64,000 nt of DNA. It comes from Desulfotomaculum copahuensis. GTDB taxonomy: Bacteria; Bacillota; Desulfotomaculia; Desulfotomaculales; Desulfovirgulaceae. Of this stretch, positions 14,852-22,697 are shown one piece after another (the first letter of the stretch is position 1; every line of letters starts with the position of its first letter). Both the position numbers and the translations under genes were made by a program. The DNA lies in NCBI RefSeq assembly GCF_001655685.1, contig NZ_LYVF01000165.1, forward strand, positions 1 through 64,000. Direction: 5' to 3'. The notes under the pieces were generated by a model. It did no database searches and had not been told where the DNA came from. It saw only the letters and a program-made list of their open reading frames with translations.

Positions 14852-16450
14852 TTGCGTTGTAGAGGATGGGAACAGGAGGGACTGTTACGTTTATTTATGA
14901 ACAGCCTTGATCCGGAAGTGGCCGAGTGTCCGGAAGAGTTGATTGTCTACGGGGGTACGGGCAAGGCGGCCCGGGATTGGGAAAGCGTAGAACGGATCAA
15001 AGAAAAGTTGATGCAACTGGAAAACGACCAAACCCTGCTTGTCCAGTCCGGCAAGCCGGTGGGTGTATTTACTTCCCATCCATTTGCGCCGCGGGTGATC
15101 ATGGCCGGTTCCCTGCTCGTCCCGGCTTATTCCGATTATGATACTTTCTGGCAATTGGAACGTCGCGGTCAGACCGCTTACGGCCAATCTACGGCCAGTT
15201 GCTGGGCCTATATCGGCACTCAGGGCGTGCTGGAAGGTACCGCCAACACTTATGGCGAGGTAGCCAGGCGCCATTTCGGCGGTAGCTTGCGCGGGCGCTG
15301 GGTGCTTACTTCGGGTTTGGGCGGCATGGGTGCGGCCCAGCCGCTGGGCGTGGAATATAACGGCGGCGTAGCACTGGTGGTGGAAGTTGATGAAGCCAGG
15401 GTCGACCGGCGGTTGCGCAACAGTCTGTGCCAGATGAAAGCCACCAGTCTTGATGATGCCTTGTTTCTGGTACGGGAAGCGGTATTGCGTAAAGAACCGC
15501 GTTCTGTAGCCCTGGTGGGCAATGCGGCTGATGTTTACCGGGCTGTACTGCAGCGGGGGGTGGTCCCCGATGTGGTTACCGATCAGACCGCCGCCCACGA
15601 CCTGCTTAACGGATATGTCCCGGCCGGCGTTTCATTGTCTGAAGCAATCAAATTGCGCGCCTCTGCACCGGAAAAATATCTGGAGAGAAGCCGCAGCGGG
15701 ATCGTGGAGCACGTGAAAACGATGATGGAATTCATGCGCAATGGAGCGGTGGTTTTTGACTATGGTAACAATATCCGCCATCAGGCTGCTGCGGCCGGGC
15801 TTACCGGGGCGCTTGAAATACCCGGTTTTGTGTCCGCCTACCTGCGGGATTATTTTTGCGCCGGGCGCGGTCCGTTTCGCTGGATTGCCCTTTCCGGCCG
15901 GGCGGAAGATATTTATGCGCTGGATGAATTTATCCTGGCCGAATTTAAAGATGATGAAGCAATAACCAATTGGATTCGTTTTGTTCAGGATCGTATTCCC
16001 TTTCAAGGCCTGCCCGCACGCATATGCTGGTTGAATCTCGATCAGCGGCTGCGTTTGGTGGATATAATCATAAAGTTATTGCGAGAAAGAAAACTGGGTG
16101 CTCCAGTGGCTTTGACCAGGGACCATATGGGCAACATTGCCAGTCCCTGGCGGGAAACGGAAAAAATGCCCGACGGCAGTGACGCCATCGCTGACTGGCC
16201 GGTACTGAGCGGTTTATTGAATGCCATTTCCGGAGCCAGCCTGGTCAGCATACAGCAAGGTGGCGGCGTCGGCATCGGCTACTCCATTCACGCCGGCATG
16301 ACGGTGATAGTAGATGGTTCCGGGTTATCCGGGAAAAAGGCCGCGCAGGTGACTTATAGTGATGTCGGCTTGGGCATCATCAGGCATGCCGACGCCGGTT
16401 ATCCCCTGGCCCGGGAGATGTCCCGCCAGTATGGTCTGAATATGGACTGA
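14852..16450 (+). CDS. Divergent urocanase-family protein (urocanate hydratase paralogue)
   Basis: A 532-residue urocanase homologue. The NAD+ site is intact (LTSGLGGMGAAQPLG near 157), as are DQTAAHD near 250, FDYGNN near 303 and [10 protein letters not shown] near 382. It departs from canonical enzymes at the active site. The usual GRDHxDxGSVASP is TRDHMGNIASP, two residues shorter. HHGGG is QQGGG, and the GYGER loop is NLDQR. The N-terminus is about 15 residues shorter than in the second urocanase of this window. It may act on a urocanate analogue (methyl- or thio-urocanate type) or have a changed activity. The TTG at 14852 lies 8 nt from GGGAGAG. The AraC regulator follows directly. Confidence 0.8.
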   Translation: MRCRGWEQEGLLRLFMNSLDPEVAECPEELIVYGGTGKAARDWESVERIKEKLMQLENDQTLLVQSGKPVGVFTSHPFAPRVIMAGSLLVPAYSDYDTFWQLERRGQTAYGQSTASCWAYIGTQGVLEGTANTYGEVARRHFGGSLRGRWVLTSGLGGMGAAQPLGVEYNGGVALVVEVDEARVDRRLRNSLCQMKATSLDDALFLVREAVLRKEPRSVALVGNAADVYRAVLQRGVVPDVVTDQTAAHDLLNGYVPAGVSLSEAIKLRASAPEKYLERSRSGIVEHVKTMMEFMRNGAVVFDYGNNIRHQAAAAGLTGALEIPGFVSAYLRDYFCAGRGPFRWIALSGRAEDIYALDEFILAEFKDDEAITNWIRFVQDRIPFQGLPARICWLNLDQRLRLVDIIIKLLRERKLGAPVALTRDHMGNIASPWRETEKMPDGSDAIADWPVLSGLLNAISGASLVSIQQGGGVGIGYSIHAGMTVIVDGSGLSGKKAAQVTYSDVGLGIIRHADAGYPLAREMSRQYGLNMD

Positions 16451-16476
16451 CGGCGTTTTTATGGAGGCGTCAATAT

Positions 16477-17652
16477 ATGGATCTTCTTTCTGGTCGCATA
16501 AGACGGGAACTGGCCTATAACCTGATTTTCGGCCTGGTGGAAAGCGTCCGGGAAATTTGGGAAATGGTTGTCCGGGCCGGTTTGAAATACCCGCCCAATT
16601 TCGTTGCGATATGGGAAGTTCATGACATTGAAACGCTTTTCCGTGACCGGAGTGAGTTGTGGAAGGTATCCTGGCGCAGGGGACTGGAAATGTCCCTGGA
16701 TGGATACTTCGGTGATGCTGTCATACGGTGTTTTATTTCCGATCGGGCGGTGGCTGCTTTATTCAACAGCCGTGACTGGGGCGAACCGGGGGAGGATAAC
16801 CGTTTATTGCCCGGGCTCAAACAAAGAATAGAGGAATCGCTGGCCCTGAAGTTTTATGTCGGAGTGGGGCGGGTATATGCCGATGCCCGGCACTTGGGCT
16901 TATCTTTCCGCGAAGCCGGGCAGGCCGTGGAGTGCCTGAAAGCCGCCGGTGAGCCGGCAATATGTTTTTTTGACAGTGGTATGGGCGGGGACGGGGAGCC
17001 ATTTTTAAAAAGGGAAAGGATGTTTTTAAGACGGGCCATATTGAGTGACGATGGACAAGAAACAGCCCGGCTGGTTCAGGAAATCAAAAAGATGATTGCC
17101 CGGTCCGGCGGCATAGGTTTGAACAGTCTCAAGACGGTGGTTTTTGAATTGCTGTCGGTAGTGGTGACGGCCTGCATGGAAAACGGACGTAACGTGGATC
17201 AACTGTTTACTTATGTTCTGGAATGGGTAAGGCAGCTTCATCTGTCCAGGGAAGCGGAAAAACTGGCTGAAATTTGGGCCGCAGCCTGCGGTAAGGCTTT
17301 AATGGCCGTTAATATTGACCAGGGAATGGAAACCAGGGTGATTGCCCGGGCCAAACAGTTTTTGGAAGGAAATCTGGCCGAAGATATTTCTTTATCAGAA
17401 ATTGCCAGACGGCAATTTCTCAGCCCGTACTACTTTAGCCGGCTTTTTAAGCAATCTACGGGCATGACGGTGATGGAGTTTCTAACCGCCCTGCGTATGG
17501 AAAAAGCAAGGGAACTGCTTGAAAAAACGAACCAACCGGTCAGCCAGGTGGCCGGTGCCGTTGGCTACGGCGATCCGAACTATTTCAGCCGGGTCTTCAA
17601 ACGGCATACCGGCATGGCCCCCAGCGAATACCGGGGTAGATTCCATTTTTAA
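16477..17652 (+). CDS. AraC-family transcriptional regulator
   Basis: A 391-residue regulator. The C-terminal 100 residues contain the two AraC helix-turn-helices (DISLSEIARRQFLSPYYFSR, then QPVSQVAGAVGYGDPNYFSR, ending GMAPSEYRG). The middle (about 115-175, KFYVGVGRVYADARHLGLSF) resembles the degenerate GGDEF-like domain found in CdaR/YesN-type regulators. No receiver domain or membrane segment is seen. It follows the urocanase paralogue by 26 bases. Three copies of a 37-bp element flank it, before the paralogue, before the transporter and before the canonical urocanase, so it probably controls uptake and breakdown of a histidine- or urocanate-like compound. Confidence 0.85.
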   Translation: MDLLSGRIRRELAYNLIFGLVESVREIWEMVVRAGLKYPPNFVAIWEVHDIETLFRDRSELWKVSWRRGLEMSLDGYFGDAVIRCFISDRAVAALFNSRDWGEPGEDNRLLPGLKQRIEESLALKFYVGVGRVYADARHLGLSFREAGQAVECLKAAGEPAICFFDSGMGGDGEPFLKRERMFLRRAILSDDGQETARLVQEIKKMIARSGGIGLNSLKTVVFELLSVVVTACMENGRNVDQLFTYVLEWVRQLHLSREAEKLAEIWAAACGKALMAVNIDQGMETRVIARAKQFLEGNLAEDISLSEIARRQFLSPYYFSRLFKQSTGMTVMEFLTALRMEKARELLEKTNQPVSQVAGAVGYGDPNYFSRVFKRHTGMAPSEYRGRFHF

Positions 17653-17685
17653 CCGTATATCACTAATGCAAAGGCAAGATGACCC

Positions 17686-17707
17686 GCTCCCTTGGAGGAG
17701 CTTTTTT
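17686..17707 (+). terminator. Rho-independent terminator after the AraC gene
   Basis: GCTCC (17686-17690), a six-base loop, GGAGC (17697-17701) and six T residues. It separates the paralogue/AraC unit from the transporter operon. Confidence 0.75.
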
Positions 17708-17730
17708 GTTTCCTGTCTGGTGAAATTACA

Positions 17731-17786
17731 CTGACAGGGAAAAGAGTTCAAATGGCAAGATAATGCTGACAAGGCAAAAAAGTTCA
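17731..17786 (+). repeat. Tandem direct repeats upstream of the transporter
   Basis: CTGACAGGGAAAAGAGTTCA at 17731-17750 is repeated as a 21-base variant at 17766-17786, which begins CTGACAAGGC and ends AAGTTCA. The start-to-start distance is 35 bases, a little over three helical turns. The second unit is the right half of the 37-bp element at 17754-17790. Paired direct repeats are typical of AraC-family binding. Confidence 0.6.
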
Positions 17787-17790
17787 GAGG
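17754..17790 (+). promoter_or_regulatory. 37-bp conserved element, copy 2 (before the ABC transporter)
   Basis: It is ungapped and identical at 29 of 37 positions to the copy at 22591-22627, and at 25 of 37 to the copy at 14712-14748. A possible -10 (TACAGA, 17823-17828) lies 32 bases after it; in the 22591 copy a TAGAAT lies 33 bases after. The similar spacing supports a promoter-linked activator site. Confidence 0.6.
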
Positions 17791-17920
17791 GTAAAGCGAG
17801 ACAATTCACGAAATCGAAAAAATACAGAGATAAAGAAAATTATTTGCCGGAAAGGGGTGGGAAGAGGTAACAATAGGTGGTTGCTGCCTGCGATTTTTTT
17901 ATGAAGGAGGAGTAAAAATT

Positions 17921-19108
17921 ATGAAAACACTCAAGTTCGGGCTTTTAATGATTTCTTTGCTCGTGATCGCATTGCTGGCGTCAGCTTGTGGAAATGGCGC
18001 TGGAAATACTCAATCCGGGGCGGCGAAGACCATCAAAATCGGATTTTTTGCACCGGAGACCGGTCCTGAGGCGGCTGACGGCACCAGCGCATATAATTCG
18101 GCAAAACTGGCCGTTGAACAGATCAATGCCGGTGGCGGCATAAACGGTGCCAAACTGGAATTGGTCAATTACGATGACCAGCTTGATACCAAGCAGGCTG
18201 TATCCATTGCACAAAAGCTCACCACCCGTGACGGGGTGGCAGCGGTGGTCAGTGGTTCCTATTCCGGACCGACCCGGGCTGCCGCGCCTATTTTTCAGCA
18301 GGCCAAAATACCGATGATCTCGGCCTACGCCGTCCACCCGGCCATCCCGCGCACCGGTAATTACATTTTCCAGCAGAGCTTTTCCGGGGTAGTGGAAGGC
18401 GCAGCGGCGGCCGAAGTGGCCAAAAATGAATTACACGCCAAAAACGTGGCCATTCTGGCTATCGACAACGATTTCGGTCATACGCTGGTCCAGGGATTTA
18501 AGCAAAGAGCCGCCCAAACCGGTTTGAAAGTCCAGGAGCCCAACTGGTTCCATTTCGGAGACACGGAATTCACCCCCGTGTTGACTAAAATAAAAGATAA
18601 CGGTGCTGACGTTTTATTCATGCCCGCCTATGCGGCGGAAGGTTCCCAGATTATCCGGCGGATTCATGATATGGGACTGAAAATACAGCCGCTGGGAACG
18701 GAAGGGCTGGATTCAACCACCCAGTTCCTGGAGGTGGCCGGCAAAAATGCCAACGGGCTGGTAATTGTGACCAACCTCAACCGGGACAGCAAGGAGCAAG
18801 TGGTCAAGGATTTTATCAAGGCATACAAAGAAAAATACGGCCACGAACCAGACATGGTGGGCGCCTCCACCTATGATGCTTTCTATGTGCTGGCGGAAGC
18901 GATGCGCAAAAGTGGGGTCACTCCGGATAAAATCAGGGACGGAATCGCTAACACCAAGAACTTCCAGGCAGTGACAGGTAAGATTGAGGGTTACGACAAG
19001 ATCGGCCAGGTGATCAAACCGGTACAGGTTCAGCAGGTTAAGGACGGTGCTTTCAGGTACTTTGGTGAAATTACCGATCCGGCTATTATTACTCCGCCGG
19101 TAAACTAA
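17921..19108 (+). CDS. Branched-chain-type ABC transporter substrate-binding lipoprotein (LivK-like)
   Basis: A 395-residue periplasmic-binding-type lipoprotein. The signal peptide ends in the lipobox LLASAC, so Cys 23 would be lipidated and anchored outside the membrane. The mature protein has the type I solute-binding fold of LivJ/LivK (KIGFFAPETGPEAADGTSAY near 40; AAVVSGSYSGPTRAAAPIF near 107). These proteins bind amino acids, short amides or aromatic and heterocyclic acids. Its place between two urocanase genes suggests histidine, urocanate or an analogue. It heads the operon and is followed by an intergenic hairpin that may let it be made in excess over the membrane parts. Confidence 0.85.
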   Translation: MKTLKFGLLMISLLVIALLASACGNGAGNTQSGAAKTIKIGFFAPETGPEAADGTSAYNSAKLAVEQINAGGGINGAKLELVNYDDQLDTKQAVSIAQKLTTRDGVAAVVSGSYSGPTRAAAPIFQQAKIPMISAYAVHPAIPRTGNYIFQQSFSGVVEGAAAAEVAKNELHAKNVAILAIDNDFGHTLVQGFKQRAAQTGLKVQEPNWFHFGDTEFTPVLTKIKDNGADVLFMPAYAAEGSQIIRRIHDMGLKIQPLGTEGLDSTTQFLEVAGKNANGLVIVTNLNRDSKEQVVKDFIKAYKEKYGHEPDMVGASTYDAFYVLAEAMRKSGVTPDKIRDGIANTKNFQAVTGKIEGYDKIGQVIKPVQVQQVKDGAFRYFGEITDPAIITPPVN

Positions 19109-19163
19109 GGTCTGTTACATCCAGATCCTTTATCAGTGTTATAGTGGTCAATGCAACGGGGAG

Positions 19164-19194
19164 CAGGTCGTCCTCCGCGACAGAGGGCGACCTG
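19164..19194 (+). promoter_or_regulatory. Stem-loop between the binding-protein and permease genes
   Basis: CAGGTCG (19164-19170) pairs with CGACCTG (19188-19194), with an inner CCTC/GAGG extension. There is no T-run, so it is more likely an RNA-stabilising or partial-stop hairpin that raises binding-protein mRNA over permease mRNA than a full terminator. Confidence 0.5.
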
Positions 19195-19334
19195 GTACCC
19201 GTGACGGATCTTCAGGCTGTCTTGCCGGTCCACCGCCTGCGTACGAAACGGGGAATTTATGTCGTAACTCGAAAACGAACCAACTCATGTATTTTAGCCT
19301 GGCATCACCTTAAAGCTTGGGGGCAAGGATAGCA

Positions 19335-20207
19335 GTGCTTTTACAACAAATAGTCAATGGAATTACCATCGGCAGCTTGTATTCGCTGGTGGCCCTGGGC
19401 CTGACCATGGTTTACGGGATCATGCGTGTATTGGATATAGCCAATGCCGGCGCCTATACGCTCGGGGCCTACCTGGGGGTTTGGGCGTACACCCGTACTC
19501 ACAGCATCATTATCGCCCTGCTGGCGGGGGTGGGAGGGGCGGCCATAACAGGGTATCTGTTTCAAAGAGCGGTATACACGCCCATTAAAAAGGTAGCCGA
19601 CCCCATAGTTCCCCTGGTGGCCAGCATTGGTCTGTTTATCGTTATGGAGGATCTGTTCAGATTGATTGCCGGTCCATATACAATCACCTTTCCAGTTCAT
19701 TTACCTCTCAATCGTCTGACCCTGGGGTCAGTTATAATCACCGGCACCCAGGCGGTTATTCTTTTGGTTTCGGCCTTCCTTTTCCTTTTGCTCTGGATTT
19801 TATTGAATAAAACGAAAATCGGCCTGGCTTGGCAGGCCACGGCACAGGATGTGGAAACGGCCATGGCCATGGGAATTAATACTCGTTCAGTGGTAGCATT
19901 TGCTTTCATACTGGGCTATGCCTTTGCCGCCCTGGCTGGAATACTGGTGGCCATCCATTATAATGCTGTTTTCCCCACGATGGGGGATATTCCTTCATAT
20001 AAGATGCTGGCCATAGTGGTTCTGGGCGGACTGGGAAACCCGCTGGGTGCCGTCGTGGCTTCAATGGTCGTGGGCCTTGCGGAGGCTTTAGTAGCCGGAT
20101 ACATTGGTTCCTTCCTGCCAACGGACGCTATTGCCTTTTTGGCGCTGATCATTCTTTTGCTCGTCCGGCCGCAAGGTCTGTTCGCTTCCGGAGGTGACGC
20201 CAGATGA
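19335..20207 (+). CDS. ABC transporter permease, LivH type
   Basis: A 290-residue polytopic membrane protein with about eight hydrophobic segments. The family opening QIVNGITIGSLYSLVALGLT and the EAA-like loop AMGINTRSVVAFAFILGYAF near residue 180 are clear. It forms the translocation channel with the LivM-type partner. The GTG at 19335 is preferred because it matches the family N-terminus and follows AAGGAT; a TTG at 19317 would add six residues. It overlaps the next gene by four bases (ATGA), showing translational coupling. Confidence 0.85.
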   Translation: MLLQQIVNGITIGSLYSLVALGLTMVYGIMRVLDIANAGAYTLGAYLGVWAYTRTHSIIIALLAGVGGAAITGYLFQRAVYTPIKKVADPIVPLVASIGLFIVMEDLFRLIAGPYTITFPVHLPLNRLTLGSVIITGTQAVILLVSAFLFLLLWILLNKTKIGLAWQATAQDVETAMAMGINTRSVVAFAFILGYAFAALAGILVAIHYNAVFPTMGDIPSYKMLAIVVLGGLGNPLGAVVASMVVGLAEALVAGYIGSFLPTDAIAFLALIILLLVRPQGLFASGGDAR

Positions 20208-21100
20208 ACTATTGGGCGGTTCTTGCCACCACCGTGGGTATCTGGGTCCTGCTGGCTTTAAGTTTGAATATTATTACCGGAGAGGCCGGCCAGCCCAATA
20301 TCGGACACGCCGCCTTTTTCGGTATCGGTGCTTATACATCGGCCATTTTGAATACCAAATACGGAGTTGATTTTTGGGGAGCATTGATTGTGGCTATAGC
20401 CGTAAGCGCCCTGGTTGGCGCAGTGCTGGGATTAATCAGTATGCGATTGCGAAACGATTTTCTGGCTATCACCACCATCGGGTTGAATTTTGTAACCGTG
20501 GCCGTATTCCAAACGGTGCATTATTTCGGCGGGGCCATGGGTATCGGCGGCATCCAGCCGCCCCGCATCGGCGGTCTTGCTTTCGGAACGCTGGAGATTG
20601 CCGGTCTGATCTGGGTGGTAGTAGCGTTAGTGGTCATTTTAAACCGTCACCTGCAAAAAGCCTGGTTTGGATACGCCTTGCGGGCCATTCGCGATGATGA
20701 GGCCGCTGCTGCAGCCATGGGGATTGACGTGCGCCGTTATAAGGTGCTGGCCTTTGTGATTGGTACCGGCCTGGCCGGGCTAGCCGGAAGCATTTACGCC
20801 CATTTCATGACCTTCATTTCAGCCGGTGATTTCGGGTTTAACATTTCAGTGACCATTCTGGCCATGGTGGTGCTTGGTGGACGCGGATCAATTCCGGGCG
20901 TGATGCTGGGAGGAATTGTTCTCGGTATGGCTCCCGAGGTTTTCCGTTTTATTTCTGATTACCGCTTATTGGTTTTCGGCAGCATCCTGGTGCTGGTGAT
21001 GCGCTTCTTCCCGTCCGGCTTACTGGGTCAGGGGAGCCGGTTGCAGGAGTTGCTGACCGGGTTCATCCGGCGGGAGGGGGCTGGCGCGCGTGTCAGATGA
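20204..21100 (+). CDS. ABC transporter permease, LivM type
   Basis: A 298-residue membrane protein with eight or more hydrophobic segments. It carries the LivM signature GEAGQPNIGHAAFFGIGAYT near residue 26 and AIRDDEAAAAAMGIDVRRYK near 160, the cytoplasmic loop that contacts the ATPases. It starts in the last four bases of the LivH gene and overlaps the LivG gene by 11 bases. It would pair with LivH in the inner membrane. Confidence 0.88.
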   Translation: MNYWAVLATTVGIWVLLALSLNIITGEAGQPNIGHAAFFGIGAYTSAILNTKYGVDFWGALIVAIAVSALVGAVLGLISMRLRNDFLAITTIGLNFVTVAVFQTVHYFGGAMGIGGIQPPRIGGLAFGTLEIAGLIWVVVALVVILNRHLQKAWFGYALRAIRDDEAAAAAMGIDVRRYKVLAFVIGTGLAGLAGSIYAHFMTFISAGDFGFNISVTILAMVVLGGRGSIPGVMLGGIVLGMAPEVFRFISDYRLLVFGSILVLVMRFFPSGLLGQGSRLQELLTGFIRREGAGARVR

Positions 21101-21863
21101 GATTATCTTGCGTCTGGATAATATCTCAAAGAAATTCGGCGGGCTGGTCGCTCTGGAAAATGTGAACCTGGAAGTCCGTGCGGGTGAGATTTGCGGCCTA
21201 ATCGGACCGAATGGGGCGGGGAAGACGACCCTCTTCAATGTGGTATGCGGGGTCTACCGGCCGGCGGGCGGTACCGTTTGGTTTAAGGGAGAGTCCGTTT
21301 CCGGGCTGCCGGTTCACCAAATTGCCCGGCGGGGCATCGCCAGGACCTTTCAGGTGGTCAAACCAATCCCCCGGCTGACCGTGCTGGAGAATGTGCTCAT
21401 TGCCGGGGCTTCCCACCTGTTGGCCGGTGCCTGGATACCATTTACCACCAGGGGACAACGGGCAGTCAGGGAAAAGGCTATGACCGCACTGATCCGGGTC
21501 GGCCTGGCGGCGGAAGCAAATCTTCCGGCCGGACAATTGAATCTGGGCTATCTGCGCCGTTTGGAACTGGCCCGGGCGCTGGTCATGAACCCCAGCCTGC
21601 TGCTTCTGGACGAACCTGTAGCGGGATTGGGTTATGACGCGGTAGAGGACTTTTTGACTCTGATTAGAGAGTTGCGCCGGGAAGGACTTACCGTCTTACT
21701 GGTCGAGCATAACACGGGGGTGGCTGAAGCCCTTTGCGACCACATGCTGGTACTTGATCATGGGAAAATGATTGCCGCCGGGGAGCCGGCCCGGGTGCTG
21801 GCCGATCAGGCGGTGATTGAGGCGTATTTGGGAAAGGATGATTTTCTTGGCCCCTCTGCTTGA
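21090..21863 (+). CDS. ABC transporter ATPase, LivG type
   Basis: A 257-residue ATPase. Walker A is GPNGAGKTT near residue 37 and Walker B is LLLLDEPVAGL near 170. The signature is LNLGYLRRLELARAL instead of the canonical LSGGQ, that is, LNLGYL. The H-loop histidine is in LLVEHN near 204. The altered signature occurs in a number of LivG proteins but is worth noting. The GTG start at 21090 follows GGGAGGGGG and lies inside livM. It powers uptake together with the LivF-type ATPase. Confidence 0.85.
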   Translation: MSDEIILRLDNISKKFGGLVALENVNLEVRAGEICGLIGPNGAGKTTLFNVVCGVYRPAGGTVWFKGESVSGLPVHQIARRGIARTFQVVKPIPRLTVLENVLIAGASHLLAGAWIPFTTRGQRAVREKAMTALIRVGLAAEANLPAGQLNLGYLRRLELARALVMNPSLLLLDEPVAGLGYDAVEDFLTLIRELRREGLTVLLVEHNTGVAEALCDHMLVLDHGKMIAAGEPARVLADQAVIEAYLGKDDFLGPSA

Positions 21864-22575
21864 AATTCAAAATCTGGAGGTTTGTTATGGCAAGGCCCGG
21901 GTGGTGAAGGGCGTTTCATTGCAGGTTTCCCGGGGCGACTGCCTGGCAATCGTCGGGGCCAATGGAGCCGGCAAGACATCCATTTTGCGGGCGGTAATGG
22001 GACTGGTTCCGGCAGCCGGGGGGCGTATAATACTCAACGGCGTAGATTTGACCGGGCGCCCGGCTTGGGAAAGGGTAACCGGAGGAGCCGGATATGTGCC
22101 CGAAGGCCGGCGGGTTTTTCCGGCCCTGAGTGTGGAAAAAAATCTCCTGGCCGGAGCATACCGGGTGGCCGATCAAAAAAAGGTGCACCATTCCCTGGCC
22201 AGGGTTTATGAAATTTTCCCCCGCCTGCAGGAACGTCAACGGCAACCGGCCAGTACTTTAAGCGGCGGGGAGCAGCAGATGCTGGCTATCGGCCGGGCTT
22301 TAATGGCCGGCCCGCAACTTTTAATCATTGACGAGGTGTCCATGGGTCTGGCCCCGGTGGTGGTCAACCAGGCTTTTCAATTGATTGACCGGCTGCACCA
22401 TGAAGGCCTGACCGTACTCCTGGTCGAACAAAACGCCCGTAAAGCCCTGCAGGTGGCAGAATGGGGTTATCTACTGGAAAACGGGAAAATCATCCTGAGC
22501 GGGAGGGCGACAGATTTACGCGGGCATCCCGATTTTGTCGGTGCGTATTTCGGCCGCAACGTACAGGTTAAATAG
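21838..22575 (+). CDS. ABC transporter ATPase, LivF type
   Basis: A 245-residue ATPase with Walker A GANGAGKTS near 40, an intact signature TLSGGEQQMLAIGRAL near 142 and Walker B LLIIDEVSMGLAP near 162. The Walker B has Glu-Val in place of the commoner Glu-Pro. The ATG at 21838 overlaps the end of livG by 26 bases and has GGGAAAGG before it. It is the last gene of the five-gene importer; the third copy of the 37-bp element begins 16 bases after its stop. Confidence 0.85.
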   Translation: MIFLAPLLEIQNLEVCYGKARVVKGVSLQVSRGDCLAIVGANGAGKTSILRAVMGLVPAAGGRIILNGVDLTGRPAWERVTGGAGYVPEGRRVFPALSVEKNLLAGAYRVADQKKVHHSLARVYEIFPRLQERQRQPASTLSGGEQQMLAIGRALMAGPQLLIIDEVSMGLAPVVVNQAFQLIDRLHHEGLTVLLVEQNARKALQVAEWGYLLENGKIILSGRATDLRGHPDFVGAYFGRNVQVK

Positions 22576-22590
22576 CGGGCAAATAAACAC

Positions 22591-22627
22591 GGCAAGATTG
22601 TGCTGACATGACAAGATAAATCAGAGG
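22591..22627 (+). promoter_or_regulatory. 37-bp conserved element, copy 3 (before the canonical urocanase)
   Basis: 29 of 37 positions match the copy at 17754-17790, ungapped. It contains GGCAAGAT, TGCTGACA and TCAGAGG. It ends 70 bases before the urocanase start, and a TAGAAT -10-like hexamer sits at 22661-22666. It also lies inside a possible ACGGCA/TGCCGT stem that ends in a T-rich run, so an effect on read-through from livF is possible. Confidence 0.6.
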
Positions 22628-22697
22628 CTGTGCCGTTGTTTTAACGAATAAGCTTTTGATTAGAATAATCATTTTTGATTTCACGGGAGGCGTTTTT

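Noticed and set aside
15741-15965. Short plus-strand frames inside the urocanase paralogue, and similar ones inside other large genes
   Set aside because: They are out-of-frame shadows of genes with clear motifs.
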